Shown here: in pieces, positions 18,756 to 26,883 of the stretch
Layout: each line of letters begins with the position of its first letter
Numbering within the stretch: the first letter of the stretch is position 1
NCBI GenBank assembly: GCA_014237365.1
Contig: JABZFQ010000106.1
Span: 1 to 33,963, forward strand
From: Desulfobacteraceae bacterium
Lineage (GTDB): Bacteria > Desulfobacterota > Desulfobacteria > Desulfobacterales > ETH-SRB1
DNA length: 33,963 nucleotides
Reading direction: 5' to 3'
Made by a program: the position numbers and the translations under genes
Notes under the pieces: generated by a model
What the model was told of the DNA's origin: nothing
Databases searched by the model: none
Seen by the model: the letters and a program-made list of their open reading frames with translations, nothing else

Positions 18756-19041
18756 TAAAATCCTACAATTACAGCATGTTACTTTTTTAAAATCTTCATT
18801 ATGGCACTACTTTTGTTCATTTTTTTAGTTCCTTTAGATTCATTCATCTAATAGCCATAGTATGGTTGTTGCCTTTTCTGCTTTTGTCGTGACCTTTAGA
18901 ATATCCATAATAATAGTCATATGCACAGATCGATAAGAAAAGCAAGACTTTCTTTATTTTATGGCACTACATTAGAAAAATGAAAAAACATGTTTATAAT
19001 TTATTGTAATCATTGGGTTTCAATTTTTAAAAATTGTAAAA

Positions 19042-19062
19042 CAATGCTCATTATGAGCATTG
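19042..19062. repeat. Perfect hairpin CAATGCTCA-TTA-TGAGCATTG
   Basis: Read directly; another palindrome CAATTTTTAAAAATTG lies just upstream at 19021-19036. Confidence 0.7.
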
Positions 19063-19303
19063 GCTCATTAAAATGAAAAAGATGGGTTAGGACACCTTTT
19101 ATTGGTGCCTTTCTCAACCACCTTGAAAAAAATGGGGTAATAGTGCCCGTACTCGAAATGTTCGGTTAGCAGCAATCTATTCGTTTTTTAAGTATTGCCT
19201 TGCATGATCCATCTCATAGCTTATAGCTCATTGATACAGAGTGTATTGGCAATGCCGACAAAACGATATTCTCGAAAACTTATTGATTTTTTAACTCGGG
19301 ATG

Positions 19304-19448
19304 AGGTAGGCCCTACAAAACAGTGCAGGTGATCAAAAAGATGCTTGGCATACTCTGCAAACCCTTGATTCACGCATGAACTCATTCACAGTAACTGAGT
19401 GCTAACTGCTTGAAATTATTGACCTGCACTGTTTTGTAAGGACTACCT
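19304..19448. repeat. R4 inverted-repeat element (~145 bp)
   Basis: AGGTAGGCCCTACAAAACAGTGCAGGT ... ACCTGCACTGTTTTGTAAGGACTACCT (27-bp arms, few mismatches). Confidence 0.8.
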
Positions 19449-19536
19449 AAAACAGCCCTAATAAAATGTAAGCAAATTTTTTCATTTTTATCACCAGTGG
19501 GATTTTCTGATTTATTTTGTTCCGGTTTTTTAAAGC

Positions 19537-21123
19537 CTATACCCGCCCTATCCCGATGTTAAAGCTCAATATATTTTTGCCCTCTACCATACGTTTTTGC
19601 GGTGTGCTTACTTCACCCACCATCGTCTTAAGATCAAAAATTACCACGTATCCCTCATTTGCGCGCTCGGTTAAAAGGTATTTGCTGCACAGTTGATCAA
19701 TCGCCTTTTCAATTGTCCTGTCAAGGCTTGAACGATTTATCTTGGTCTCGACAATGTATTTATGGCTATGGTAGATCAAAAGAATATCCATTCTCCCCAG
19801 TCCGCTTGGCGCCTCGTAACGAAGTTCGCCCTTTCCCCCCTCTACAAACTGATACAACCAGGCGGTGAGCAGAAACTGTCCTGTTTTTTCATAAGGCTTT
19901 TTGTTTGTATAAAATGCACTTACGCCTATCTGCATAATATATTCCTCAAAATCAGCAAGGATGGCTTCCATGTTCAGAAGTCCGTCAGGTCTAAAGTAGC
20001 CCCGAACAGATACATCCACAATTGCCCCGGATTCCCGAAAAAAGGTCTTGGTGAACCTTCTTTTATAGATAGAGTTGCTTACTCTGATATTTTTCCCTTC
20101 TGCCCCGATCAAACCATGTGTCAAAAGAATGGATTGCTCCTCATCGCCAGGGATGTATTCAACCCCATCAAAAACAATGTTTATAAAAGTCTCTTTGTAT
20201 TGTTTGGCCTTTTCCGTGATATTATCAAAATGGCTGTTTTCTTCATAAAGAAGAATTTCGACAGCTTTTTCCACATCTTCAGCAGTGATCAGTTCTGTGG
20301 TTTCCGGCTTTATGTCAATAGTCAGAATGGTCCCAAGACGGTTTACCAGCCAGGGTTGTCCGGATGTTTCATCAAATACTTTTTTTACAGCTTCTTTCGT
20401 AAATGGCTGGTTTGTTTCTTCTGAATATTGAGTATAAAGATCATGGACATTTTTCAGGGTAAATGGAGGGAGTTTGACCTGATCTGCGATGTTAAAAGGG
20501 GAGACACCGCCTAGAATCAGTTTGGTGATATTGCGTATGCCCACCAAGCCAACGGAGTAAAGGGCTTTGTCAGTGCGCTTTTTGTATTTCTGATACAGAT
20601 CTCTTAGGGTGGCAAGAAAATTCTCCAGTTCATTGATCGGTATTCCGTCAAACTCGTCTATGAAAATAACGATTTTCTTGAATTCTATTATTCTGTTCAA
20701 TTCTTCAAACAATTCACAAAACGAGATATGATCAGTTATATTATGGGAATCCAGATACGCCCTTATGATATCCAGCTTTGGACAATTCACGGCGCCCAGC
20801 CTGTTTGTCAGTTGGCTGTAGAAATCCTTTTGAATCAGTTTGTAGAATATTTGTTTGTCAAGGTTTTTATGCCTTTGGAAACTCAGCATGATCGCCACAT
20901 AGGCAGGATCTTTTTCGAGTTTGTAACAAAAGCCCTCAAAAAAAGTGGTCTTTCCGCTCTGCCTGGGAGCAAATATGGAAAAGTACCTTCCCAAGTCAAC
21001 CATGGTCTTAATATCCTGGTTATCCATATTGGTGACATTTTCCAGGAAAACATAATAGGAAGCCTTTGGATCAACCACTCCTGATTTTTCAAAGATTCGT
21101 TTCGGTTTCTTGTAATATATCAT
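19537..21123 (-). CDS. AAA-like ATPase with C-terminal PD-(D/E)XK-like nuclease domain, paralog 1
   Basis: FSIFAPRQSGKTTFFEGF Walker A; KIVIFIDEFDGIP Walker B; C-terminal GRMDILLIYHSHKYIVETKI (D..ExK). Confidence 0.82.
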   Translation of the reverse strand: MIYYKKPKRIFEKSGVVDPKASYYVFLENVTNMDNQDIKTMVDLGRYFSIFAPRQSGKTTFFEGFCYKLEKDPAYVAIMLSFQRHKNLDKQIFYKLIQKDFYSQLTNRLGAVNCPKLDIIRAYLDSHNITDHISFCELFEELNRIIEFKKIVIFIDEFDGIPINELENFLATLRDLYQKYKKRTDKALYSVGLVGIRNITKLILGGVSPFNIADQVKLPPFTLKNVHDLYTQYSEETNQPFTKEAVKKVFDETSGQPWLVNRLGTILTIDIKPETTELITAEDVEKAVEILLYEENSHFDNITEKAKQYKETFINIVFDGVEYIPGDEEQSILLTHGLIGAEGKNIRVSNSIYKRRFTKTFFRESGAIVDVSVRGYFRPDGLLNMEAILADFEEYIMQIGVSAFYTNKKPYEKTGQFLLTAWLYQFVEGGKGELRYEAPSGLGRMDILLIYHSHKYIVETKINRSSLDRTIEKAIDQLCSKYLLTERANEGYVVIFDLKTMVGEVSTPQKRMVEGKNILSFNIGIGRV

Positions 21124-21225
21124 TGCTTTCCTTTTTTCCAGTTCTCAGGTTGTCTGTTCAAAAGGCCAAATAAGAGCATCATTTCACGGCCGACCTGTTG
21201 CATAAAAGGTGTTTTCAATCAAACC

Positions 21226-21244
21226 ATAGATTTTCAGATAAATA
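21226..21244. repeat. R2 terminal fragment
   Basis: ATAGATTTTCAGATAAATA matches the R2 end ATAGACTTTCAGATAAATA with one mismatch; ends where R5 begins. Confidence 0.5.
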
Positions 21245-21246
21245 GT

Positions 21247-21464
21247 TTGGCATCCTTCATTTACCAGTTTACACTTTTTTCGAAAAAGCGTGTATTATCG
21301 AATTGAATGCCGATATCGAAACTGGAAACTGGAAATTTGAAATTAGGTAACGCATCTACATTTTTGTATTTTTCCAATTTCCAATTTCTATTTTCAAATT
21401 TTACTGCCAAAACACAAGATCAACAAAGTGTAAACTACTTTTGACTTATCGTGAAGGATGCCAA
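21247..21464. repeat. R5 inverted-repeat element (~218 bp)
   Basis: TTGGCATCCTTCA..GTTTACACTTT ... AAAGTGTAAAC..TGAAGGATGCCAA. Confidence 0.75.
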
Positions 21465-21645
21465 GGAACAGGGACGAAATAACTTCCCTAAGTAGGCGCA
21501 TATATTTGGGTCAGATTTGTTCGATCTCAAATCACAAAAGTTGATGGAATAGCTGGCTATTTTGATATTTTTGGGATCTGAGATCAAACAAAGGCGGCCT
21601 GAAGCTGTGATGCATAGTTGTGGAAGTTGTTTCGTCCACGTTACT
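21464..21645. mobile_element. R1 copy 4 (inverted relative to copy 1), directly abutting R5
   Basis: AGGAACAGGGACGAAATAACTTCC..AGTAGGCGCATATATTTGGGTCAGATTTGTTCGATCTC ... GGCGGCCTGAAGCTGTGATGCATAGTTGTGGAAGTTGTTTCGTCCACGTTACT. Confidence 0.85.
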
Positions 21646-21711
21646 TATCATACAATCCATCTTTATCACCAGTGGGATTTTCTGTTTTATTTTGTTCCGG
21701 TTTTTTAAAGC

Positions 21712-23295
21712 CTATACCCGCCCTATCCCGATGTTAAAGCTCAATATATTTTTGCCCTCTACCATACGTTTTTGCGGTGTGCTAACTTCACCCACCATCG
21801 TCTTAAGATCAAAAATTACCACGTATCCCTCATTTGCGCGTTCGGTTAAAAGGTATTTGCTGCACAGTTGATCAATTGCTTTTTCAATTGTCCTGTCAAG
21901 GTTTGAACGATTTATCTTGGTCTCGATAATGTATTTATGGCCATGGTAGATTAAAAGAATATCCATTCTTCCAAGTCCGCTTGGCACCTCGTAACGAAGT
22001 TCGCCTTTCCCTCCCTCTACAAACTGATACAGCCAGGCACTGAGCAGAAACTGTCCTGTCTTCTCATAAGGCTTCTGGCTCTTATAAAAGGCATTTACAC
22101 CTATCTGCATAATATATTCTTCAAAATCAGAAAGGATGGCTTCCATGTTCAGAAGTCCGTCAGGTCTAAAGTAGCCTCGAACAGATACATCCACAATTGC
22201 CCCGGATTCCCGAAAAAAGGTCTTGGTGAACCTTTTTTTATAGATAGGATTGCTGACCCGAACTTTTTTCCCCTCTGCCTTGATCAAACCATGTGTCAAA
22301 AGAAGGGACTGCTCCTCTTCGCCAGGAATATATTCAACCCCATCAAAAACAATGTTTATAAAAGTCTCTTTGTATTGTTTTGCCTTTTCCGTGATATTAT
22401 CAAAATGGCTGTTTTCTTCGTACAAAAGAATTTCAACAGCTTTTTCCACATCTTCAGCAGTGATCGGATCTGTGGTTTCCGGTTTTATGTCAACCGTCAG
22501 AATAGTCCCAAGACGGTTTACCAGCCAGGGTTGCCCGGATGTTTCATTAAATACTTTTTTTACAGCTTCTTCCGTAAAGACCTGGTTTGTCTCTTCTGTG
22601 TATTGAGCATAAAGATCACGGACATTTTTCAGGGTAAATGGAGGAAGCTTGACCTGATCTGCGATGTTAAATGGAGATACACCACCTACAATCAGTTTGG
22701 TGATGTTGCGAATGCCAACCAGACCTATGGAGTAAAGGGCTTTGTCTGAACGTTTTTTATATTTCTGATACAGTTCCCTCAATGTGGTAAGAAAATTTTC
22801 CAGTTCATTGATCGGTATTCCGTCAAACTCATCTATGAAAATAACGATTTTTTTAAATTTTACCAGTTGATTTAGTTCTTCAAATAATTCGCGAAACCAG
22901 GTATGGTCGGAAATATTATGCGAATCCAGGTATGTCCTCACCGCATCAAGCCTTGGGCAATTCACATGCGTCAGCCTGCTTGCCAGTTGTTGGTAAAGAT
23001 CTTTTTGAATCAATTGGTAAAATCTTTGTGAATTGAGGTTTTTGTAATCCTGAAAGCTAAGAAGGATGGCCATGTAGGACGTATCCTTCTCCAGTCCATG
23101 ACAAAAGCTCTCAAAAAAAGTGGTCTTGCCGCTCTGCCTTGGGGCAAATATAGAAAAGTATCGTCCCAGGTCAACCATGGTTTTGATATCCTGGTTCTTG
23201 GTATTAACCACATTTTCCAACTCAATATGGTATGACATTTTCGGATCAACTGTCCCGGAGTCTTCAAACATCCGTTTTGGTTTTTTATAGCTCAT
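21712..23295 (-). CDS. AAA-like ATPase with C-terminal PD-(D/E)XK-like nuclease domain, paralog 2
   Basis: Near full-length similarity to the 19537-21123 product. Start set at MSYKKPKRMFED; the upstream extension in the ORF track has no counterpart in paralog 1. Confidence 0.82.
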   Translation of the reverse strand: MSYKKPKRMFEDSGTVDPKMSYHIELENVVNTKNQDIKTMVDLGRYFSIFAPRQSGKTTFFESFCHGLEKDTSYMAILLSFQDYKNLNSQRFYQLIQKDLYQQLASRLTHVNCPRLDAVRTYLDSHNISDHTWFRELFEELNQLVKFKKIVIFIDEFDGIPINELENFLTTLRELYQKYKKRSDKALYSIGLVGIRNITKLIVGGVSPFNIADQVKLPPFTLKNVRDLYAQYTEETNQVFTEEAVKKVFNETSGQPWLVNRLGTILTVDIKPETTDPITAEDVEKAVEILLYEENSHFDNITEKAKQYKETFINIVFDGVEYIPGEEEQSLLLTHGLIKAEGKKVRVSNPIYKKRFTKTFFRESGAIVDVSVRGYFRPDGLLNMEAILSDFEEYIMQIGVNAFYKSQKPYEKTGQFLLSAWLYQFVEGGKGELRYEVPSGLGRMDILLIYHGHKYIIETKINRSNLDRTIEKAIDQLCSKYLLTERANEGYVVIFDLKTMVGEVSTPQKRMVEGKNILSFNIGIGRV

Positions 23296-23525
23296 TACTA
23301 TTTTTCCTTTTGTAAGCGATAACCATTTTCCGTCGATTGCTGTAACAATTAATTCTTCTTGGCTATTTTGCTTCTTAAAGCCACAATTCCTTTCCTGCAA
23401 GCACACATAAACACACAGCGCCAGAACTCCATAGAGACATAAAACAATAACCAACACGATCTTCCATGGAAATGTGATAGCTCGACAGGATCAAGCCATT
23501 GGCAGTCAGATCAGTTCCGGTACTA

Positions 23526-23706
23526 AGGAACGTGGACGAATTAACTTCCCCAAGTAGGCGTACAGATTTGGGCCGCCTTTATTTGATCTCAAATCCCAAA
23601 AATATTGAAATAGCTCGCTATTCCTTCAACTTTTGTGATCTGAGATCAAACAAATTCGACCCAAATCTGTACGCCTACTTGGGGAAGTTAATTCGTCCAC
23701 GTTCCT
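23526..23706. mobile_element. R1 copy 5 (~181 bp, 47-bp perfect outer arms)
   Basis: AGGAACGTGGACGAATTAACTTCCCCAAGTAGGCGTACAGATTTGGG ... CCCAAATCTGTACGCCTACTTGGGGAAGTTAATTCGTCCACGTTCCT. Confidence 0.9.
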
Positions 23707-23727
23707 TAATACAGCTTCTCTCTAATC

Positions 23728-24372
23728 TTATTGTTCAATCACTTCCCATTGACCGTAAGAACCGCACCCATCACAGATCTCCTTTTTTTCGTCAAATTCT
23801 TTGGCGCAAACCAGGCATCTGAATCTTTTTGTTTCTTCTTCAGGTTCAAATTTTTCTTCAGAACTTGTTGTTTTAACGGTTTTTTCAGATGCCCCGGTCC
23901 TGAAATTCAGTTTGATTAAAAAGGGTTCTTTGCCTAAAAAGAGAAGATTGGAATCATTTAAACTCTGTTTTGGATTGAGCTTGCAATCAATTTTGGAAAT
24001 TCCTGTATAAGTGCCGTTCTTAGAATTTAAGTCCGTTATTTTATACTGGTTGTCAATAAATTCAATTGAACAATGAATGCCGCTTATTTGCGGAATTTTT
24101 CCCAAAACCTCAGAGCCGAAACTCTCCCTGCCTAAGATTATCTTGTCGGTATGAGGAATATGAATTGTTTCGTTCGTCTTCTGGTAAATGAGAGTAAGCC
24201 CATCCAAACCGGAATCTTCTTGAGTTTCAGTTTGATTATTGTTTGTATCAGAAATGTTCTGAATATCTATCTCTTCAAGGGAAGAAAAACAATTAGGACA
24301 GGTTTCCGGTCTTTCCGCCAAGTCTATAAACGTAATTTCCTCGCCACAGTAGTTGCAATTAATTCTGTACAT
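23728..24372 (-). CDS. FHA-domain protein with N- and C-terminal zinc ribbons
   Basis: INCNYCGEEI..ETCPNC; FHA core KIILGRESFG..ISGIHCSIEF..ITDLNSKNGTY; C-terminal CLVCAKEF..CDGCGSYGQW. Confidence 0.88.
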   Translation of the reverse strand: MYRINCNYCGEEITFIDLAERPETCPNCFSSLEEIDIQNISDTNNNQTETQEDSGLDGLTLIYQKTNETIHIPHTDKIILGRESFGSEVLGKIPQISGIHCSIEFIDNQYKITDLNSKNGTYTGISKIDCKLNPKQSLNDSNLLFLGKEPFLIKLNFRTGASEKTVKTTSSEEKFEPEEETKRFRCLVCAKEFDEKKEICDGCGSYGQWEVIEQ

Positions 24373-24989
24373 TATACATACACCATTTCAATCCCGAGTT
24401 TATTAAAATGATATTTAATTTTGTTTAGATCATTCTTCCGGGGAATGCCGGACATGAATACCTGATTGTCTTTTGAAACATTTATAGACCAGCGTTTAGA
24501 TGTGAAAAAGCCCTTTTGCAAAAAGAATCGTCCGTTTACAAATTTATATAGATTTTGATTAATGGAACCCCGTGCATTCCGGTTGGAATGTTTCTCCTGC
24601 ATATAACGTCCATCTAACAAGTAATCCAGATAGGTCATAAACAACTGATCCGGAAACTTTTTTGTCAACTCTTCCAGTGTATAACCGCTAAACGAATAAA
24701 TATTTAAATCTGTTTTCTTTTTGATAAAGGCGCTAAAAACGATCAGGGCTTGATACTGGTCAAACGGTTCGCCGCCGGAAATGGTTATACCGTCAAAACA
24801 GTCTTGAACTACAGATATCTGCTTAACCAGATATTCTATGTCAATTTCTTTTCCGTTTTGACTTGTCCATAATGAAGGACTAACGCAGCCTTTGCATTGT
24901 AAAGAACAGCCCTGTACCCAGATCCCGATTCGGGTTCCAGGACCAAGATTGTAAACAGGGTATTGAATACGATTCAGCTTCCAATACAT
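24372..24989 (-). CDS. Radical SAM protein, minimal NrdG/activase-like 4Fe-4S family
   Basis: GIWVQGCSLQCKGCVSPSLW (CX3CX2C) and ITISGGEPFDQ (GGEP); ~205 aa. Confidence 0.85.
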   Translation of the reverse strand: MYWKLNRIQYPVYNLGPGTRIGIWVQGCSLQCKGCVSPSLWTSQNGKEIDIEYLVKQISVVQDCFDGITISGGEPFDQYQALIVFSAFIKKKTDLNIYSFSGYTLEELTKKFPDQLFMTYLDYLLDGRYMQEKHSNRNARGSINQNLYKFVNGRFFLQKGFFTSKRWSINVSKDNQVFMSGIPRKNDLNKIKYHFNKLGIEMVYV

Positions 24990-26878
24990 TCAAAAGATAC
25001 CATATTGTTATTTGACTCATCGACAAAAATTCTAAATTGCAAATCTTCGGTCTTGTTTTGCTCGAACATAAAGTTGGTAATGCCATTCTTTATATAAGTT
25101 TCAACACGGTTATTGATGCCACGTCCACCGTTTATCAGGTTGTCTGCAATATAATGTTTTCTAAACTGTTCAACAAAGGTATCATCAAACTCAAAATGAC
25201 AATTTTTCTGTTTTATCAGATTTGTTTTAATTATATTCAGATTCATCAATAAGATGGACTTATCAACATCAGGGCGTATAAAGTCAAAAACAACAAAATT
25301 ATCGCCAAACCTGTTCAAAATCTCAGGTCTGTTCAGTTTGGCATTAAAAAAATTCTCTATCTCCGCCATGATATTTTCAGACATTTCTTCATAAGAATTT
25401 TCAAATTCAACATTGTGAATTCTCCTTCCATGCTCATCTTCTTTAAACAGCCCCAGATTGCTTGTAAATATAATAAGTGATTCTGAAAAATATATGGTTT
25501 CTCCCTTGCCGTCTGTAAGTCGGCCGTCATCTAGTATCTGAAGAAATTTGTCGAATACTCTGGGATGGGCTTTTTCTATCTCGTCAAACAATACTATTGA
25601 AAAAGGCTTTGCTTTCATTTGTGAGGTGAGTTGCCCGCCTTCTTCATATCCCACATATCCCGGCGGAGAACCGATAAGTTTAACATCAGAATTGCTGTCA
25701 TTGTATTCACTCATATCAAAGCGAAGTATGGCATCCTCGTCGTTGAAAATTAATTCCGCCAATGATTTGGCAAGCTCGGTTTTTCCGACACCGGTGGGGC
25801 CTGCAAAGAATAATACGCCCTTTGGTTTGTTTTTCTTATGTTTTTTCTGGTCAATTGTATGCAATCCCAACTTTGCCCGGCGAATAACTTCCACAGATTT
25901 TCTGATTGCAAGGTTCTGGCCTAAAACACGCTTATTAAGTTCCGCTTCCGCGTTATCAATTTTTGATTTTTCTAAATCTTCCCAAAAATTTTCTTTTGTG
26001 CCGTATTTAAACAAATCTGCAATCTGCTGGATATGATTGACATGTATTTTTTCCTGCATGGATATCGTAACCAGATTCTCTAATTCCTGATTGGCAAATC
26101 CGTCTGTTATATCAGAAAAAACAGTTGATATCTTTTTCACATCTATTGGCATTTCTTTCTGATAAAAACGTTCGGATTGAACATGGAAAAATCGATTACG
26201 TTCATCCTTGTTCGGCTTTAGCACTTCAATTCCTTTGGTCAAAGGATTTTCTAACAAGATCCAGACTGGAATATCACTCAATTTATCACAGATAAAAATG
26301 AGAATATTCCTCATGCCATTTTTATCCGGAAGAATTCGCGCCTCCTGCGCGGATTTTAATAATTTCAGAAAATGCCGCCGTTCTTCCTCTGCCAGTAAGT
26401 TGGGATCAGAAGAGAATCTTGAAGTATAATTAATAATGCCGACAGATAATTTCTGATTGTTGGAAACAAGAGATCGAAACAGGCTTAAGGTATCACTAAG
26501 ATTTTTTTCAATTTTGTCAATCTGTTTGGAACCAAAATGCGATTTAACATTTGCATTATTTTCACCGAGAAATTCAATCAAATTGTGTTTGGAGATTTCA
26601 GTATCAATCGATTCTATATCAAAGCCGTCAATGACATCATAATAGGCGATGATTTCGTATCCTTCGTTTTTAAGATAAAGTTTTAACAAGTAGCGGATAT
26701 CATTGAATCTTGCCCATCTTAGATCGTTAATGCTTTCCGTTTCGTGATAGTTTACAGGAAAATAGTAACAATCATAAACATTTCCATAAAGGTAAAACTG
26801 TGATTTTAAGGTCTGAAACCGTTTAAACTCCTGCATCCATCTCGGAAATATTTTGGCTGTATCTAATGGCATTTGCAA
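24974..26878 (-). CDS. ClpB/ClpV-like AAA+ ATPase with divergent N-terminal half
   Basis: FFAGPTGVGKTELAKSLAELIF (Walker A), GSPPGYVGYEEGGQLTSQMKAKPFSIVLFDEIEKAHPRVFDKFLQILDDGRLTDGKG (pore loop and Walker B), ESLIIFTSNLG (sensor 1). Confidence 0.9.
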   Translation of the reverse strand: MQMPLDTAKIFPRWMQEFKRFQTLKSQFYLYGNVYDCYYFPVNYHETESINDLRWARFNDIRYLLKLYLKNEGYEIIAYYDVIDGFDIESIDTEISKHNLIEFLGENNANVKSHFGSKQIDKIEKNLSDTLSLFRSLVSNNQKLSVGIINYTSRFSSDPNLLAEEERRHFLKLLKSAQEARILPDKNGMRNILIFICDKLSDIPVWILLENPLTKGIEVLKPNKDERNRFFHVQSERFYQKEMPIDVKKISTVFSDITDGFANQELENLVTISMQEKIHVNHIQQIADLFKYGTKENFWEDLEKSKIDNAEAELNKRVLGQNLAIRKSVEVIRRAKLGLHTIDQKKHKKNKPKGVLFFAGPTGVGKTELAKSLAELIFNDEDAILRFDMSEYNDSNSDVKLIGSPPGYVGYEEGGQLTSQMKAKPFSIVLFDEIEKAHPRVFDKFLQILDDGRLTDGKGETIYFSESLIIFTSNLGLFKEDEHGRRIHNVEFENSYEEMSENIMAEIENFFNAKLNRPEILNRFGDNFVVFDFIRPDVDKSILLMNLNIIKTNLIKQKNCHFEFDDTFVEQFRKHYIADNLINGGRGINNRVETYIKNGITNFMFEQNKTEDLQFRIFVDESNNNMVSFECIGS

Positions 26879-26883
26879 TATCC

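Noticed and set aside
23296-23457. N-terminal hydrophobic extension of AAA paralog 2 (MLVIVLCLYGVLALCVYV...)
   Set aside because: Absent from paralog 1, and the shared MSYKKPK/MIYYKKPK start is more plausible; probably a read-through upstream frame.
895-23706. Multiple R1 copies as a CRISPR-like or regularly spaced array
   Set aside because: Copies are widely dispersed, in both orientations and palindromic with no spacer periodicity; no cas genes seen.
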